Positions 45,881 to 56,293 are shown, numbered from the stretch's first letter. The stretch is 64,000 nt of DNA from Cohnella abietis (GCF_004295585.1 NZ_AP019400.1:2888001-2952000), one strand, 5' to 3'. The notes: generated from the letters alone by a model not told the origin. Numbers and translations are program-made.

Positions 45881-48800
45881 AAAATAAAATAATGATGTTG
45901 GTTTTTTCTGTTCTCCTCATCGTGCAGAGCTTTAATGGTCTGGGCATCTCGAGGAATGTAAATGCCGCGAATATAACAGATAATCTCATTACAGGTGTGA
46001 AGTTAACCGTTAAGGATGGGCAAGGAAACTCTGTAACCGATGTCGTGTATGAGCAAGGTGCAAGTGTTCAATTAGATTTTGATTGGAAGCTTAAAAATCA
46101 ACATGGGTATCAAGACAAAGATACATTTACATTCTCACTCCCTGACAAATTTGTGCTATTCAACGATATTGATGGACCGCTACAGATCAATGGTGCAGAT
46201 GTAGGTACATTTAAGGTGAATAGATTGACTAGAGAGGTTGTAATGACCTTTAACGATTTCATCAAATCGTTTGATAATGTAAGCGGAGTTCTTACAATAA
46301 ATACGAAGTTTGATAAAACCAAAATCACAGGCAGCACCGAACAAAAGATTATTTTTCCGATTAATGGGGGCCAGGAAGTAAACCTTCAGTTTAAGCCAGA
46401 GATCGGATCAACAATTGACAAAGCAGGCACACCATCAGGCTATAATGCAAAGAGCATTGCATGGTCGATTGATGTGAATAAGAAATTGGAGAAAGTCAAT
46501 AATGCTGTCGTTCTTGATCCTATACCTACTGGATTAGCCTTTAATTCAGTGTCTCTTGCCGTATATGAGTTGAAAGTGAACTTAGATGGAACAACAGTTA
46601 AGGGGCTCCCAATTGATCCATCTAATTATAAAGTTGAAAAAACAGATGATTCAAAGGATTTCAAGCTTAGCTTTCTTGATCCGAGTAATCACGGCAACAC
46701 AAGTGTAATTAGTGCAGCTTATCAAATTGAATATACGACTACTATTACGGATGTAGACATTAAGAGCTTTAAGAATGAAGCTACTTTTAAGGGAAGTAAT
46801 ATACCTGAAGCTAAGGCATCAGCTACAGTTGGAATTAATTATGGTACACCTCTTGCAAAGGAATCAACAGGTTATAATTCTGAAACCCAAACGATTAATT
46901 GGGCAATCAAGTATAACTACAATGAAAAACCGATAGCCCAAGCAGCTGCCCTTTTGAATGACACTATAAATGGGGATCAAGAACTTGTAGCAGGGTCCTT
47001 CCATGTTTATCCTGTCACATTCGATACTTCAGGTAACGAAACTAAAGGTACTGAGTTAAATGAGCCAGCAGACTACGGCTTTACGCCATCTGGGGGCAAC
47101 TTTGATCTGCAATTCAAAAGCGCTATTACCAGTGCATATCGAATCGAATACCAGACAAAAGCAAAAACTCGTGTAACTGGCAACGAAGTGACAATTACAA
47201 ATACGGTGAACGGGGTTTCTAAAGAACAAAAGATTAAGCAAGTGATCATTAATAAGGATAATATTAATCAGAATAGTACTGCAGTGAACTATAAAGACAA
47301 AACAGTTGATTGGAAAGTGGAAATTAACGGTGACAAGTATCAAATGAGCAATGTGATCTTCAAGGACACTTTCGAGAATGGTGGACTTGCATATATTCCT
47401 AATTCATTGAAGATTGTTAAGAGTAGCGGGGGAGTGCTCGGACTTAATACTGATTATATATTTACTCCAATTACGGTTGATCCAATTACAAATCCTAAAC
47501 CTGGATTTGAGGTTAAATTCAACGCGGATGTAAACGAGAAATATATTATTACTTACCAGACGAGCTTTGATTGGCCTAGCACTCGCACTGATAATTTCAA
47601 GAACAAAGGTGAGCTCAAATGGGGTGATGTGCTTGCACCTGAAGTCAAATCTGTTGAAGCAACCTTTACCCCGAATGATAGTACGAAAAATAATGGGTTT
47701 AAGAGCGCTACTTATAATGCAACAAAAAAGGAAATTACTTGGACGATTGGCGTTAACTATAATAGAGAATCCATTACGAATGCAAAAGTTATAGATCCTT
47801 TACTTGACGGACAGAAGCTCGTACCAGGTTCATTTAATTTAGAAGAGATGATTGTTCCGAAGGATGGGAAACCGTCAGTAGGCTCAGCTGTATACAATAA
47901 CAATGTTGATTATACGTATGATGTAACTCCTGCCGACAATACACTGGTAGTGAATTTCCTTAAACCGATTGACACAGCCTTCTATATTACGTTCAAAACA
48001 ACTCTGGAAGGCGAGCTTATCGATCGCAATATCCCGAACACTGCAACATTGTTTAGTAATACGACACCAAAATCCAAAGAATTGAAGGCGACGGTTACTA
48101 TTCCAAAAGCCGGTGAATATGTGTTTAAGGGTGGTACACAAAACGGCGACAAAATTGACTGGAAAATTTTTATTAACCGGGGACAATCGGTAGTTCAAAA
48201 TGCTAAAGTTATAGATGAGCCTAGTGATAATCAGTTGCTCATTGAAACCTCATTCCATCTTTATGCAACAACTGTAGCTGGTAACGGGGACATAACTAAA
48301 GCTGCGGAGCTTGTAAAGGGTACTGATTACAAATTGGAGATCAAAACCGATAATAATGGCGTTCAAACCTTTGAACTTAGCTATTTGAAGGACATTTCCT
48401 CAGCATCAATTTTAGAGTATCAATCTTTAATTGTAGCAAACGATAAAGATAAGGTTTCAAATAAAGTTAAATTCTCAGGTTCTAATGTTCAAAGTGTAAT
48501 TTCCCCTACTGCTACTGAAATAATCGTAGGTGTTTCATCAGGATCGGGAACAGGCAGTGGTGTACGTGGTGAACTGACTGTTACGAAAGTAGATGAAGCG
48601 AACGTTGCGACTTTACTAAAAGATGCTACGTTTACGCTATATCGCAAAACAAACGCAGCACCTATATTAATTAACACTCTTACGACAAGCGATAATGGTG
48701 TAGTTATATTTAAGAAGCTATTATCCGGTGATTATATTCTTAAGGAAACTGTAGCACCAAATGGTTATGAGCTTGACCCGACAGAGTATCCTGTCAAGGT

Positions 48801-49404
48801 TGATTCTACTAATAACATTTTATCTTTAACAGTGAAAAACAAAAAAATTGTGACTACAGGACCAACGCCAGGACCGACGCCAACGCCAGGTCCAACATCA
48901 ACGCCAGGACCGACGCCAACGCCAGGTCCAACATCAACGCCAGGACCGACGCCAACGCCAGGGCCGACGCCAACGCCAGGGTCGACACCAACGCCAGGAT
49001 CAACGCCAAAGCCTATCGAGAAGGTTGAAATAACTCCTAAGGATACACCTAAAGAAGGTACCGTTAAAGTTCCAACAGGTAGCAAGACTGAAGTCGGTAA
49101 GAAGCCTGAGAATGGAAAAGTAACAGTAGATAAAGACGGCAACTGGAAGTACACGCCTAAAAAAGGGTTTACCGGTAAAGATACCTTCTCAATCACTGTT
49201 ACAGATAAAGATGGTAATAAAGAGGAAACCTTCTACGATATTAATGTAGATGATGTGCCATTAGGCGGAATTGACATTCCTGGTGGCGTCAAAAATCTAC
49301 CAAAGACTGGAGAAGAAAGTAATCTTCCTCTGCAGCTGGTCGGCTTAGGTCTAGTTGTTACAGCAGCTATTCTTTTTGGCAAGAGACGTTCTTCACGTAA
49401 ATAA
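45877..49404 (+). CDS. Large LPXTG-anchored surface adhesin
   Basis: 1175 residues. Signal peptide ending near [10 protein letters not shown]; an N-terminal region like MSCRAMM adhesins; five Cna-like repeats of 130-150 residues, each opening with a strand of the [27 protein letters not shown] type and an [11 protein letters not shown] turn; a Cna_B domain near 895-970 ([35 protein letters not shown]); a TPGP/TPTPG stalk (about 990-1045); one Ig-like module ([20 protein letters not shown]); the sorting signal LPKTGEE, a hydrophobic span and KRRSSRK. A sortase gene follows. A+T-rich compared with punA. Confidence 0.92.
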   Translation: MKNKIMMLVFSVLLIVQSFNGLGISRNVNAANITDNLITGVKLTVKDGQGNSVTDVVYEQGASVQLDFDWKLKNQHGYQDKDTFTFSLPDKFVLFNDIDGPLQINGADVGTFKVNRLTREVVMTFNDFIKSFDNVSGVLTINTKFDKTKITGSTEQKIIFPINGGQEVNLQFKPEIGSTIDKAGTPSGYNAKSIAWSIDVNKKLEKVNNAVVLDPIPTGLAFNSVSLAVYELKVNLDGTTVKGLPIDPSNYKVEKTDDSKDFKLSFLDPSNHGNTSVISAAYQIEYTTTITDVDIKSFKNEATFKGSNIPEAKASATVGINYGTPLAKESTGYNSETQTINWAIKYNYNEKPIAQAAALLNDTINGDQELVAGSFHVYPVTFDTSGNETKGTELNEPADYGFTPSGGNFDLQFKSAITSAYRIEYQTKAKTRVTGNEVTITNTVNGVSKEQKIKQVIINKDNINQNSTAVNYKDKTVDWKVEINGDKYQMSNVIFKDTFENGGLAYIPNSLKIVKSSGGVLGLNTDYIFTPITVDPITNPKPGFEVKFNADVNEKYIITYQTSFDWPSTRTDNFKNKGELKWGDVLAPEVKSVEATFTPNDSTKNNGFKSATYNATKKEITWTIGVNYNRESITNAKVIDPLLDGQKLVPGSFNLEEMIVPKDGKPSVGSAVYNNNVDYTYDVTPADNTLVVNFLKPIDTAFYITFKTTLEGELIDRNIPNTATLFSNTTPKSKELKATVTIPKAGEYVFKGGTQNGDKIDWKIFINRGQSVVQNAKVIDEPSDNQLLIETSFHLYATTVAGNGDITKAAELVKGTDYKLEIKTDNNGVQTFELSYLKDISSASILEYQSLIVANDKDKVSNKVKFSGSNVQSVISPTATEIIVGVSSGSGTGSGVRGELTVTKVDEANVATLLKDATFTLYRKTNAAPILINTLTTSDNGVVIFKKLLSGDYILKETVAPNGYELDPTEYPVKVDSTNNILSLTVKNKKIVTTGPTPGPTPTPGPTSTPGPTPTPGPTSTPGPTPTPGPTPTPGSTPTPGSTPKPIEKVEITPKDTPKEGTVKVPTGSKTEVGKKPENGKVTVDKDGNWKYTPKKGFTGKDTFSITVTDKDGNKEETFYDINVDDVPLGGIDIPGGVKNLPKTGEESNLPLQLVGLGLVVTAAILFGKRRSSRK

Positions 49405-49426
49405 TAATCAACATGCGCGCAGTGGT

Positions 49427-49454
49427 AGGACTGTCGAGAATTCTCGACAGTCCT
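49427..49454. terminator. Perfect 28-bp palindrome after the adhesin
   Basis: AGGACTGTCGAGAA and TTCTCGACAGTCCT. The following sequence TATCC lacks a U-run, so it may end, protect or process the mRNA rather than act as a classic terminator. Confidence 0.55.
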
Positions 49455-49516
49455 TATCCATTCGAAGGTATAGGAATCATTAATGAACCCATTACGGAAG
49501 GAGGATGTAAATTATT

Positions 49517-50185
49517 ATGAGAAAGTTAGCTTTACTATTATTTATAGTTGGGTTTGGCCTTATATTATTTCCAATATTACGAGAATGGCATTATGACTGG
49601 AAACAAGAGCAGCTGTTAACCGAAATGGAACAAGCTATTTCTGCTACAAACGAAAATGACTTTGATCATCAATTAGCATTGAAAAACGATAATTTAACAC
49701 AATTGTTAATGCAGGGATCTGATCCAGAGACAGAGAGTGTAGAATCTCCACCAGTTGAAACGGAATCCACTCCGGAGCCTAGTGCTGCAAATACCCCCCC
49801 GCCAATTGGAATCATTGAAATCAAAAAAATAAAAGTAAAGCTTCCTATACTAGAAGGTGCAACGAATGAGAATATGAAATTCTCAGCAGTTCATCTGAAG
49901 GAGACCACTAAGCTTGGTGAGATTGGTAATGCAGCTATAGCGGCCCATAGAGCTCATACAAAGGGTAGACTTTTTAATAGGTTAAATGAATTAGAGGTCG
50001 GTGATGAAATCACTGTAAAGGTTAATGACGAGCAATTCGTCTATACCGTATTTAATATATTGAAAGTAGAGCCTACGGATATCTCTGTATTAGGACGGAA
50101 CGATAGAGACAAAATTCTTACTTTAATTACATGTGATCCCGTTATTAATCCAACTAAGAGATTAATTGTTCAAGCTAAGCTATAA
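49517..50185 (+). CDS. Class D-like sortase
   Basis: Transpeptidase that fixes LPXTG proteins to the wall. N-terminal membrane anchor (LALLLFIVGFGLILFPIL), a Ser/Pro/Glu-rich linker (about 75-100), then the sortase fold with catalytic His in AAIAAHRAHTKGRLF, Cys in LTLITCDP and Arg in PTKRLIVQA. TLITCDP resembles class D. 222 residues. AAGGAGGATG precedes the ATG. The adhesin just upstream, with LPKTG, is the obvious substrate; class D enzymes often prefer LPNTA, so specificity is open. Confidence 0.9.
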   Translation: MRKLALLLFIVGFGLILFPILREWHYDWKQEQLLTEMEQAISATNENDFDHQLALKNDNLTQLLMQGSDPETESVESPPVETESTPEPSAANTPPPIGIIEIKKIKVKLPILEGATNENMKFSAVHLKETTKLGEIGNAAIAAHRAHTKGRLFNRLNELEVGDEITVKVNDEQFVYTVFNILKVEPTDISVLGRNDRDKILTLITCDPVINPTKRLIVQAKL

Positions 50186-50210
50186 TTCGTATTAATAGTC
50201 AACAATTCGC

Positions 50211-50239
50211 TTGCTTCTTTCATTAAACTCTGTTAAATT
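50211..50239 (+). promoter_or_regulatory. Candidate promoter for the riboswitch leader
   Basis: TTGCTT (50211-50216), 17 bases, TAAATT (50234-50239), some 20 bases before the first c-di-GMP aptamer. Confidence 0.5.
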
Positions 50240-50260
50240 TAACCTATAAGACAAAGCTCG

Positions 50261-50353
50261 ACAAAGGCAAACCTATCGAAAGGTAGGGACGCAAAGCTAG
50301 AGGGCCTTCCCGTAAGGATGGCAGCCAGCTCCCGAAAGAATTGGCTTTTTCTT
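50261..50353 (+). ncRNA. c-di-GMP-I (GEMM) riboswitch, first of two, with terminator
   Basis: Class signature GGCAAACC (50276-50283), a GAAA-capped stem, GGGACGCAAAGC, and GGATGGCAGCCAGC. AGCCAG (50323-50328) can pair with TTGGCT (50341-50346) before TTTTTCTT, a short terminator. The alternative pairing of AAAGC (50263-50267) with GCTTT extends the aptamer's base stem and would block it, so ligand binding probably turns transcription on (inference). Confidence 0.9.
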
Positions 50354-50397
50354 ATATAATCGTAGTTCAGGCTCTATCTGCACTATGAATAAACACT

Positions 50398-50491
50398 TAC
50401 ACGATAATGGCAAACCTATCGAAAGGTAGGGACGCAAAGCTAAAGGGCCTTCCGCAAGGATGGTAGCCAGTTACCGAAAGGAAGATTATTC
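50398..50491 (+). ncRNA. c-di-GMP-I (GEMM) riboswitch, second of two, next to the ribosome site
   Basis: GGCAAACC (50409-50416), the same GAAA-capped stem, GGGACGCAAAGC, and GGATGGTAGCCAGTTACCG. No terminator follows; the ribosome site AAAGGAAG (50478-50485) is directly attached to the aptamer. GATAAT (50403-50408) can pair with ATTATT (50485-50490) between ribosome site and ATG, so this copy probably acts on translation. Confidence 0.92.
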
Positions 50492-51298
50492 ATGCGTAGA
50501 TCATTTCTCATATTGATTGCCGTATGCTTCATATCCCTGTTTAGTGCAGCTAGTACTTATGCAGCAGAGGGCAACTCAGACAACTGGTTGGATGAAACAA
50601 AGCTAGACTCAGGATTAGTTGGAGTATCTTATGATATTACTAAGGGAAGTAAGCTAAAAGTTCTCATTAAGAAGGGCAACACTACTTACACGTATGACTT
50701 AAATCAATCTAACAAGTTTGAATATTTTTCCTTACAGTCCGATAATGGTACTTACAATATTTCAGTGTTGCAAAACACTTCAGGAACCAAATACAAGCTT
50801 CTTCAATCGAAAGATATTACTTTGAACTTACAGGATTCTAGCAGTGCTTATGTAGGATCTATTCAAAATATTAATTGGAATGAATCAGAGCTGGCAACTA
50901 AAAAAGCTGCTGAACTAACCAAGAATAAAGCTTCAGATGAAGAAAAAGTAAAAGCAATCTATGAATTCATCATTAGTGAGATCAAGTATGATTCTAACTT
51001 AGCTAAAAACGTTACTTCTAATTATATTCCTAACATTGATAACGTGTTTAAGGCGAAAAAAGGTATCTGCTATGATTATTCCACACTATTCGCAGCGATG
51101 ACACGGAGTGTAGGGATTCCAACGAAGCTTGTAATGGGAACATCTGAATATGTGAAAGAGTATCATGCTTGGAACAATGTGTACATCAACGGCAAATGGA
51201 TTACTATTGATACTACTGTTGATGCTGCTCTGTCGGGCAAAAAAGCAGTAACCATGAATAAGGATTCCAGCAAATATGTAGCAGCGAAAGTATACTAA
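50492..51298 (+). CDS. Secreted transglutaminase-like protein under tandem c-di-GMP riboswitches
   Basis: Signal peptide (SFLILIAVCFISLFSAASTYAAEG). A beta-rich N domain to about residue 125, then a transglutaminase-like cysteine protease fold with Cys in KKGICYDYSTLFAAM, His in KEYHAWNNVYI and Asp in WITIDTTVD. 268 residues. Bacterial members include peptidases and wall-protein cross-linkers, so the reaction is open. The riboswitch leader makes it a c-di-GMP target; a role in surface matrix or wall protein modification is inferred. Confidence 0.88.
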   Translation: MRRSFLILIAVCFISLFSAASTYAAEGNSDNWLDETKLDSGLVGVSYDITKGSKLKVLIKKGNTTYTYDLNQSNKFEYFSLQSDNGTYNISVLQNTSGTKYKLLQSKDITLNLQDSSSAYVGSIQNINWNESELATKKAAELTKNKASDEEKVKAIYEFIISEIKYDSNLAKNVTSNYIPNIDNVFKAKKGICYDYSTLFAAMTRSVGIPTKLVMGTSEYVKEYHAWNNVYINGKWITIDTTVDAALSGKKAVTMNKDSSKYVAAKVY

Positions 51299-51322
51299 TA
51301 TCAGTAAGCTTGAATTATATGG

Positions 51323-51356
51323 ACCACCTTCTCTGATTTAGAGGAGGTGGTTTTAT
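51323..51356 (+). terminator. Terminator after the transglutaminase-like gene
   Basis: ACCACCTTCTCT and AGAGGAGGTGGT form a stem followed by TTTTATTG. Confidence 0.85.
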
Positions 51357-51592
51357 TGTATTGCACATCTCTTTATAAAAATTATAGAATTTGTTCAGAT
51401 GAGATTGTTACAATAAGTCACAGTTGTACAGTTGATAGTAAAATAGTAGTATATCAGTATATTGATATTAGTAAAAAAGACCTATTTAATGTTGGTAAGT
51501 AAATTAATAACAATGAGAAGTAAAAATTTTATGTAACAATGTTGAATTTTGACTAATATTAAGGTGAGCACAGTTGCAGAAGGAGCAATAGA
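51357..51592. promoter_or_regulatory. A+T-rich leader of the exopolysaccharide operon
   Basis: Contains a perfect dyad ATATCA, six bases, TGATAT (51451-51468) and ATTGTTACAAT near 51409, with a related inverted copy ATGTAACAAT near 51532. No c-di-GMP aptamer was found here. No promoter stands out; TAATAT near 51556 is the best -10 guess. The dyads may be operators. Confidence 0.4.
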
Positions 51593-53056
51593 ATGATAAG
51601 AAATTGGACTTCGACATCAAACTATAAAAAAATCTATACGAAACTATTAATAGCTTTATTGGTGTTGACATTGTTATCGGGTTGCGGTTTGTTCGGAGGG
51701 AGTGGAACCTCATCGGACGATGTTAAAGAGACAAAAGATACCGAAATTGCTCCCTATAATGGTGAGATGAGCAAAGCGATTTCAAATGTTTACACCGCTA
51801 AAAGGGAACTGGCTCTAACCTTTAGTGGTATGGGGGACGAAGCTACTATGATTCGTCTATTGAAAGAACTGGATGTTTATCACATAAAGGCAACATTCTT
51901 TCTTCCTGGAATGAGAGTGGCGGAAGAGCCGGATATTGTGAAGGAAATTGTTTCTAGAGGACACGAAATTGAGAACAATACTTTGAGTCGATTAGATATG
52001 ACTAAACTTAGTTATGAACAAATTTATAAAGAAATTCATTTAAGCAATGAGATTATTAGAAAGACGACAGGGAAAACACCCCGTTATGTCAGAACAAAAT
52101 CGGGGCATTACAATGATGATGTTCTTTTAGCAACTGCGCACAATGGTCTGGATTCCTTAATTGTATACAGCTTCTTTCTACATAACTGGCAGGGAGAAAG
52201 CCCTGAAGAAAAAAGCCAATATGTAAGAAAATATATTAATCGTGGGGGCATTATTAATATAGATACAGAAGAAATTATGGATGTCGTTGATGATATTCCA
52301 ATCTTCGTCAAGGCTGCTTCAGATGTGGGCTATGAGTTTATTCCTCTAAGTAAGTTAATGGAGCTTGGCGGAGAGAAAAAACCTTTAGAAATGATCAAGG
52401 GATACGATGCAGCAAAAGCTAATCTAAATTATAAAGATACTAAGTATAATCTTATTTTCAGAAAGGAGACGAGTAAGAAAGAAATCTCGTTAACCTTTGA
52501 TGATTGGGGTACAGATTATACTGTAAATAAAATTTTGGATATTTTAGCTGAGAAAGAGGTAAAAGCGACATTCTTTTTACGTGCAAAAGGAGTGGAAGCT
52601 AACCCTAATTTGGCACGAGCCATCATAGAAGGCGGGCATGAGGTTGCTAGTCATACCTATAGTCATCCAGTCATTACGAAATTGACACCAGAAGAATTGC
52701 AAGAAGAAGTGGTTAAAGCTCATCAGGTTATTACGGAAGCGATTCAGCAACAGCCCACAATGCTGTTCAGGCCTCCAACAGGAGAAATAGATGATAAGAC
52801 AGCACGGATAGTTGCGGCAGCAGGCTATCCAAATATTGCACTTTATGATGTAACAACCTTTGACTGGGATTCAAATAACACGGCAGATTTCATTGTAAAA
52901 GAGATTATGGAGCAGACACATAATGGTAGCATCATTTTATTACACATGTTGGATGACATTCATACGATAGAGGCACTTCCAGTTGCGATAGAACGATTGA
53001 AGAAAAAAGGTTTTACTTTCGTGAAGATGGGAGAATTAATAAACTTAAAAGAATAA
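51593..53056 (+). CDS. Lipoprotein with two NodB polysaccharide deacetylase domains
   Basis: 487 residues. A lipobox LLSGC near residue 31 makes it a surface lipoprotein. The first NodB domain (about 65-250) is degenerate: TFSGMGD replaces TFDDG and NNTLSR replaces the HSxxH site. The second (about 290-485) keeps LTFDDWGTD, HEVASHTYSHP and RPPTGEID, so it should bind metal and be active. AGAAGGAGC before the ATG. First gene of a tight five-gene operon with a glycan synthase, so deacetylation of the exported glycan is the likely job. Confidence 0.9.
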   Translation: MIRNWTSTSNYKKIYTKLLIALLVLTLLSGCGLFGGSGTSSDDVKETKDTEIAPYNGEMSKAISNVYTAKRELALTFSGMGDEATMIRLLKELDVYHIKATFFLPGMRVAEEPDIVKEIVSRGHEIENNTLSRLDMTKLSYEQIYKEIHLSNEIIRKTTGKTPRYVRTKSGHYNDDVLLATAHNGLDSLIVYSFFLHNWQGESPEEKSQYVRKYINRGGIINIDTEEIMDVVDDIPIFVKAASDVGYEFIPLSKLMELGGEKKPLEMIKGYDAAKANLNYKDTKYNLIFRKETSKKEISLTFDDWGTDYTVNKILDILAEKEVKATFFLRAKGVEANPNLARAIIEGGHEVASHTYSHPVITKLTPEELQEEVVKAHQVITEAIQQQPTMLFRPPTGEIDDKTARIVAAAGYPNIALYDVTTFDWDSNNTADFIVKEIMEQTHNGSIILLHMLDDIHTIEALPVAIERLKKKGFTFVKMGELINLKE

Positions 53057-53075
53057 TGTCATAAAGCAGATAGGG

Positions 53076-54398
53076 ATGGAAGGCATGGGACTATACGAAA
53101 ATATTGCTGATAGACAAGAGCATATCGCAATAGTTGGACTTGGATATGTGGGATTGCCCTTGGCCGTAGCCTTTTCAAAAAGAACAAATGTCATTGGTTT
53201 TGATATCAGTAATCATAAGATAGAAAGCTATCGTATGGGGATAGATTTAACTAGAGATTTGGGAGACGAAGCGATAAGAGACTGCTCAGTTGAGTTCACT
53301 TCTGATGAAGAGAGGCTGAAGGAGTCGAGGTTCTTCATTATAGCAGTCCCCACACCAGTGCAAAGTGGGAATGTGCCCGATCTTAATTTCGTTCAAAGCG
53401 CTAGTAAGATAGTTGCCACAAAGCTAAAAAAAGGTGCTATTGTCGTCTATGAATCAACTGTTTATCCAGGTGTTACGGAAGAAATATGCATACCCATTCT
53501 AGAGGCTGAGTCGGGATTGCGTTGTGGAGTGGATTTTAAGGTTGGATATTCACCTGAGCGTATTAATCCAGGGGATAAGGTACACCGTCTAGAGAACATT
53601 GTGAAAATCGTCTCTGGAATGGATGAAGAGACCCTTGCTACAGTAGCGAGTATTTATGAGCTTATTATTCAAGCAGGTGTATTTAAGGCAGAAAGTATTA
53701 AGGTTGCAGAAGCAGCGAAGGTAATTGAGAACGCACAAAGAGATATAAATATTGCTTTTATGAACGAGCTTTCAATGTTATTCAATAGTATGGGAATCGA
53801 TACAAAAGCTGTATTACAAGCAGCCGGTACGAAGTGGAACTTTTTGAACTTTAAGCCGGGATTAGTAGGAGGACATTGCATCGGTATTGATCCATACTAT
53901 CTAACCTATAAAGCTGAGGATGCTGGCTACCACTCTAAGATTATACTAGCAGGTCGCCATATAAATGATGGGATGGGGAAGTATATAGCTCAGAACATTA
54001 TTAAAATGCTAGTTAAGCTCAAACTGGATATTAATAAAGCCAGAATTGGCTTTCTAGGATTATCTTACAAAGAAGATTGTTCGGATATTCGGAATACTAA
54101 AGTTACAGATATTATCCAAGAGCTCCAAGAGTACTCTATTACGCCCATAGTCGCAGATCCACTCGTGGATAAACGTCATGTTTATGAAGAATATGGTATA
54201 GAAATGACTGATATGTCTGAAATGAAGGATTTAAATGTAATTATTGTTGCTGTACCTCACCGTGAATTTTTGCAGATGAATATAGATGATTTCGCCAATC
54301 TGTACAGTGAAGATCAAACCAAAATAATGGTTGATATTAAAGCTGTATTTAGCAAAACGGATTTCGAAAATAATGGCTATCATTATTGGAGTCTTTAA
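53076..54398 (+). CDS. UDP-N-acetylhexosamine 6-dehydrogenase (TviB/WbpA type)
   Basis: NAD-dependent oxidation of C6 of a UDP-sugar to the uronic acid. NAD loop IAIVGLGYVGLPLAVAFSK, ESTVYPGVTEE, GYSPERINPGDKVHRLENI (typical of the UDP-GlcNAc rather than the UDP-glucose branch) and the catalytic Cys in GLVGGHCIGIDPYYL. 440 residues. Starts ATG 53076 or ATG 53085; neither has an ideal ribosome site. Feeding UDP-GlcNAc uronic acid to the synthase downstream is inferred. Confidence 0.9.
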   Translation: MEGMGLYENIADRQEHIAIVGLGYVGLPLAVAFSKRTNVIGFDISNHKIESYRMGIDLTRDLGDEAIRDCSVEFTSDEERLKESRFFIIAVPTPVQSGNVPDLNFVQSASKIVATKLKKGAIVVYESTVYPGVTEEICIPILEAESGLRCGVDFKVGYSPERINPGDKVHRLENIVKIVSGMDEETLATVASIYELIIQAGVFKAESIKVAEAAKVIENAQRDINIAFMNELSMLFNSMGIDTKAVLQAAGTKWNFLNFKPGLVGGHCIGIDPYYLTYKAEDAGYHSKIILAGRHINDGMGKYIAQNIIKMLVKLKLDINKARIGFLGLSYKEDCSDIRNTKVTDIIQELQEYSITPIVADPLVDKRHVYEEYGIEMTDMSEMKDLNVIIVAVPHREFLQMNIDDFANLYSEDQTKIMVDIKAVFSKTDFENNGYHYWSL

Positions 54399-54427
54399 TT
54401 AAAGAAACACGGATGGGAGAAGCACCC

Positions 54428-56293
54428 ATGTTTAGAAAAAAGAAAAAGGAAACTGTTGAAGTATTGACCGTGCCCCGAGAGGATAGACGTACACTTTCAA
54501 ATGTCCCGGATCCAGAAAATATCCGAACTTCGACTGATCGCAGAGGGATTAAGGAAGATATGTCTTCTAACGGGGACAGGGATTCCGACTATATCAAAAG
54601 ATTAAGACTTCTAAGTTTAAGATACGTCGCAAACTTCGAGGTTTTAGTTATTGGTGAGGGGAAGAAGAAAAAAACAGGTATAAAGGCGCAAGCGGTGGAT
54701 ATCTCTTCAACAGGTCTATTAATTGCGCTGGATACAGGCATTGACCAGTTTGAAGTAAAAGATAGGTTAAATATCCGGTTTAATATTCCTCCGGGAACGA
54801 TGCCCGAAGGTTTCGAGTTAGCAGTAAATACAATTGCTAGGGTAGTGCGGATTTTTACTCGTACTGAAAATGGACAAGACAAGCAAATGCTCGCTCTTGA
54901 ATTTGTTAAGCCTTTGACAGAATATTTTCAACGAAAAAGATGGGGTTATTCTGTATACACTGCGAGTGGATTGTTATTCATAGCGGTCTGTTTCATAATG
55001 CTTATGCGTGTGGAAAGCATCATTTATTTCAAATACAACATTCTTTTATATCTTTACAGCCTTACTGCTGCTGCATTTCTGCTTTCACGTTATATGTTCG
55101 GAGCATTGTATAGGGATGTTCCAGTGAATCCTGACTACACACCTGGAGTATCCATTATTATCCCTTGTTTCAATGAAGAGGAATGGATTCATAGGACGAT
55201 ATTAAGCTGTGTGAATCAAGATTATCCCGTTGATAAGCTTGAGGTCATTGTTATTGATGATCGCTCGAAGGATAGATCTGTTGAGCGGATTCAGCAAGTG
55301 ATCGATATGGTGCATAACGAAGCAGAACGCTTTTCAACTAAGGAACGGGTGAAAATGCACGTTCTTCCTGAAAACGGGGGAAAGCGGGTTGCTTTGGTTA
55401 AGGGCGTAGAGATGGCTAAGCATGATTTGGTCGTATTTGTTGATTCAGACAGCTTCTTGGAACCCGATGCAATTAAGCATCTTGTACAGCCCTTTCAAGA
55501 TCCACGAATGGGAGGAGTTGCAGGTCGAACAGATGTTGAAAATAAATATACCAACTCCATTACAAAGCTGCAAACGGTACGGTACTATATAGCATTTCGA
55601 ATTATGAAAGCTGCAGAATCTTGGTTTGATAGTGTCACTTGCTTGTCCGGTCCCCTGTCCTGTTACCGGAAGGATTTGATTGTTAAGCATACTGATGCAT
55701 GGCTAAACCAAAAGTTTCTTGGGCAGCCTGCTACCTTTGGTGACGATCGTAGTATGACAAATTTTATACTCAAAACCCATCGGACGGCATATCAGGATGC
55801 AGCTATCTGTTCTACAATCGTACCTTCAAATATGGGGGTGTTCTTAAAGCAGCAAATGAGATGGAAACGATCATGGCTTAGGGAGTCTTTGCGAGCAGGC
55901 TTGTTCATCTGGCGTAAAGAGCCGTTTATGGCGCTGTTCTTTTATATAGGTCTTATTGTTCCTATAGCTGCCCCTATTATCGTACTTTACAATTTATTTT
56001 ACGTTCCAATCGTTCATCATATCTTTCCTGGCACATTCTTAATGGGGTTGCTGATGATGGCAATGCTCATGAGCCTCGCCCATCTTCTATTTCGAAAGAG
56101 TAAGCTTTGGGTATTCGGATTAGTATTTTGTATATTTTACGAGCTAGTGTTGCTCTGGCAAATGCCAGTCGCTTGGGTTACATTCTGGAAGTCAACTTGG
56201 GGTACGAGAGAAACTCCTCAGGATATCGAAGCGAAAAATAAGAAAGCAGCAAGAAAACAGAAAAATAAAAAGAGAATCGGATTGCCATTCTAA
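54428..56293 (+). CDS. PilZ-GT2 fusion: membrane polysaccharide synthase
   Basis: Processive family-2 glycosyltransferase of the hyaluronan/cellulose synthase kind with an N-terminal PilZ-like domain (about residues 65-170, with VDISSTGLLIAL giving DxSxxG and an Arg-rich stretch before it, although RxxxR spacing is not exact). Two membrane segments follow, then GVSIIIPCFNEEEW, VIVIDDRSKD, FVDSDSFLEPDA, TFGDDRSMTN and the Q(Q)xRW site KQQMRWKRSW, then three or four more segments. ATG 54428 with GGGAGA 7 bases ahead; a longer TTG start lacks support. c-di-GMP control of polymer synthesis is inferred. Confidence 0.9.
   Translation: MFRKKKKETVEVLTVPREDRRTLSNVPDPENIRTSTDRRGIKEDMSSNGDRDSDYIKRLRLLSLRYVANFEVLVIGEGKKKKTGIKAQAVDISSTGLLIALDTGIDQFEVKDRLNIRFNIPPGTMPEGFELAVNTIARVVRIFTRTENGQDKQMLALEFVKPLTEYFQRKRWGYSVYTASGLLFIAVCFIMLMRVESIIYFKYNILLYLYSLTAAAFLLSRYMFGALYRDVPVNPDYTPGVSIIIPCFNEEEWIHRTILSCVNQDYPVDKLEVIVIDDRSKDRSVERIQQVIDMVHNEAERFSTKERVKMHVLPENGGKRVALVKGVEMAKHDLVVFVDSDSFLEPDAIKHLVQPFQDPRMGGVAGRTDVENKYTNSITKLQTVRYYIAFRIMKAAESWFDSVTCLSGPLSCYRKDLIVKHTDAWLNQKFLGQPATFGDDRSMTNFILKTHRTAYQDAAICSTIVPSNMGVFLKQQMRWKRSWLRESLRAGLFIWRKEPFMALFFYIGLIVPIAAPIIVLYNLFYVPIVHHIFPGTFLMGLLMMAMLMSLAHLLFRKSKLWVFGLVFCIFYELVLLWQMPVAWVTFWKSTWGTRETPQDIEAKNKKAARKQKNKKRIGLPF

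Noticed and set aside
48765..49196. Minus-strand Gly-Val-Asp-Pro repeat frame
   Set aside because: Mirror of the TPGP stalk coding repeat of the adhesin.
51357..51592. A third c-di-GMP riboswitch before the exopolysaccharide operon
   Set aside because: No GGCAAACC or GACGCAAAGC words are present; only short dyads.
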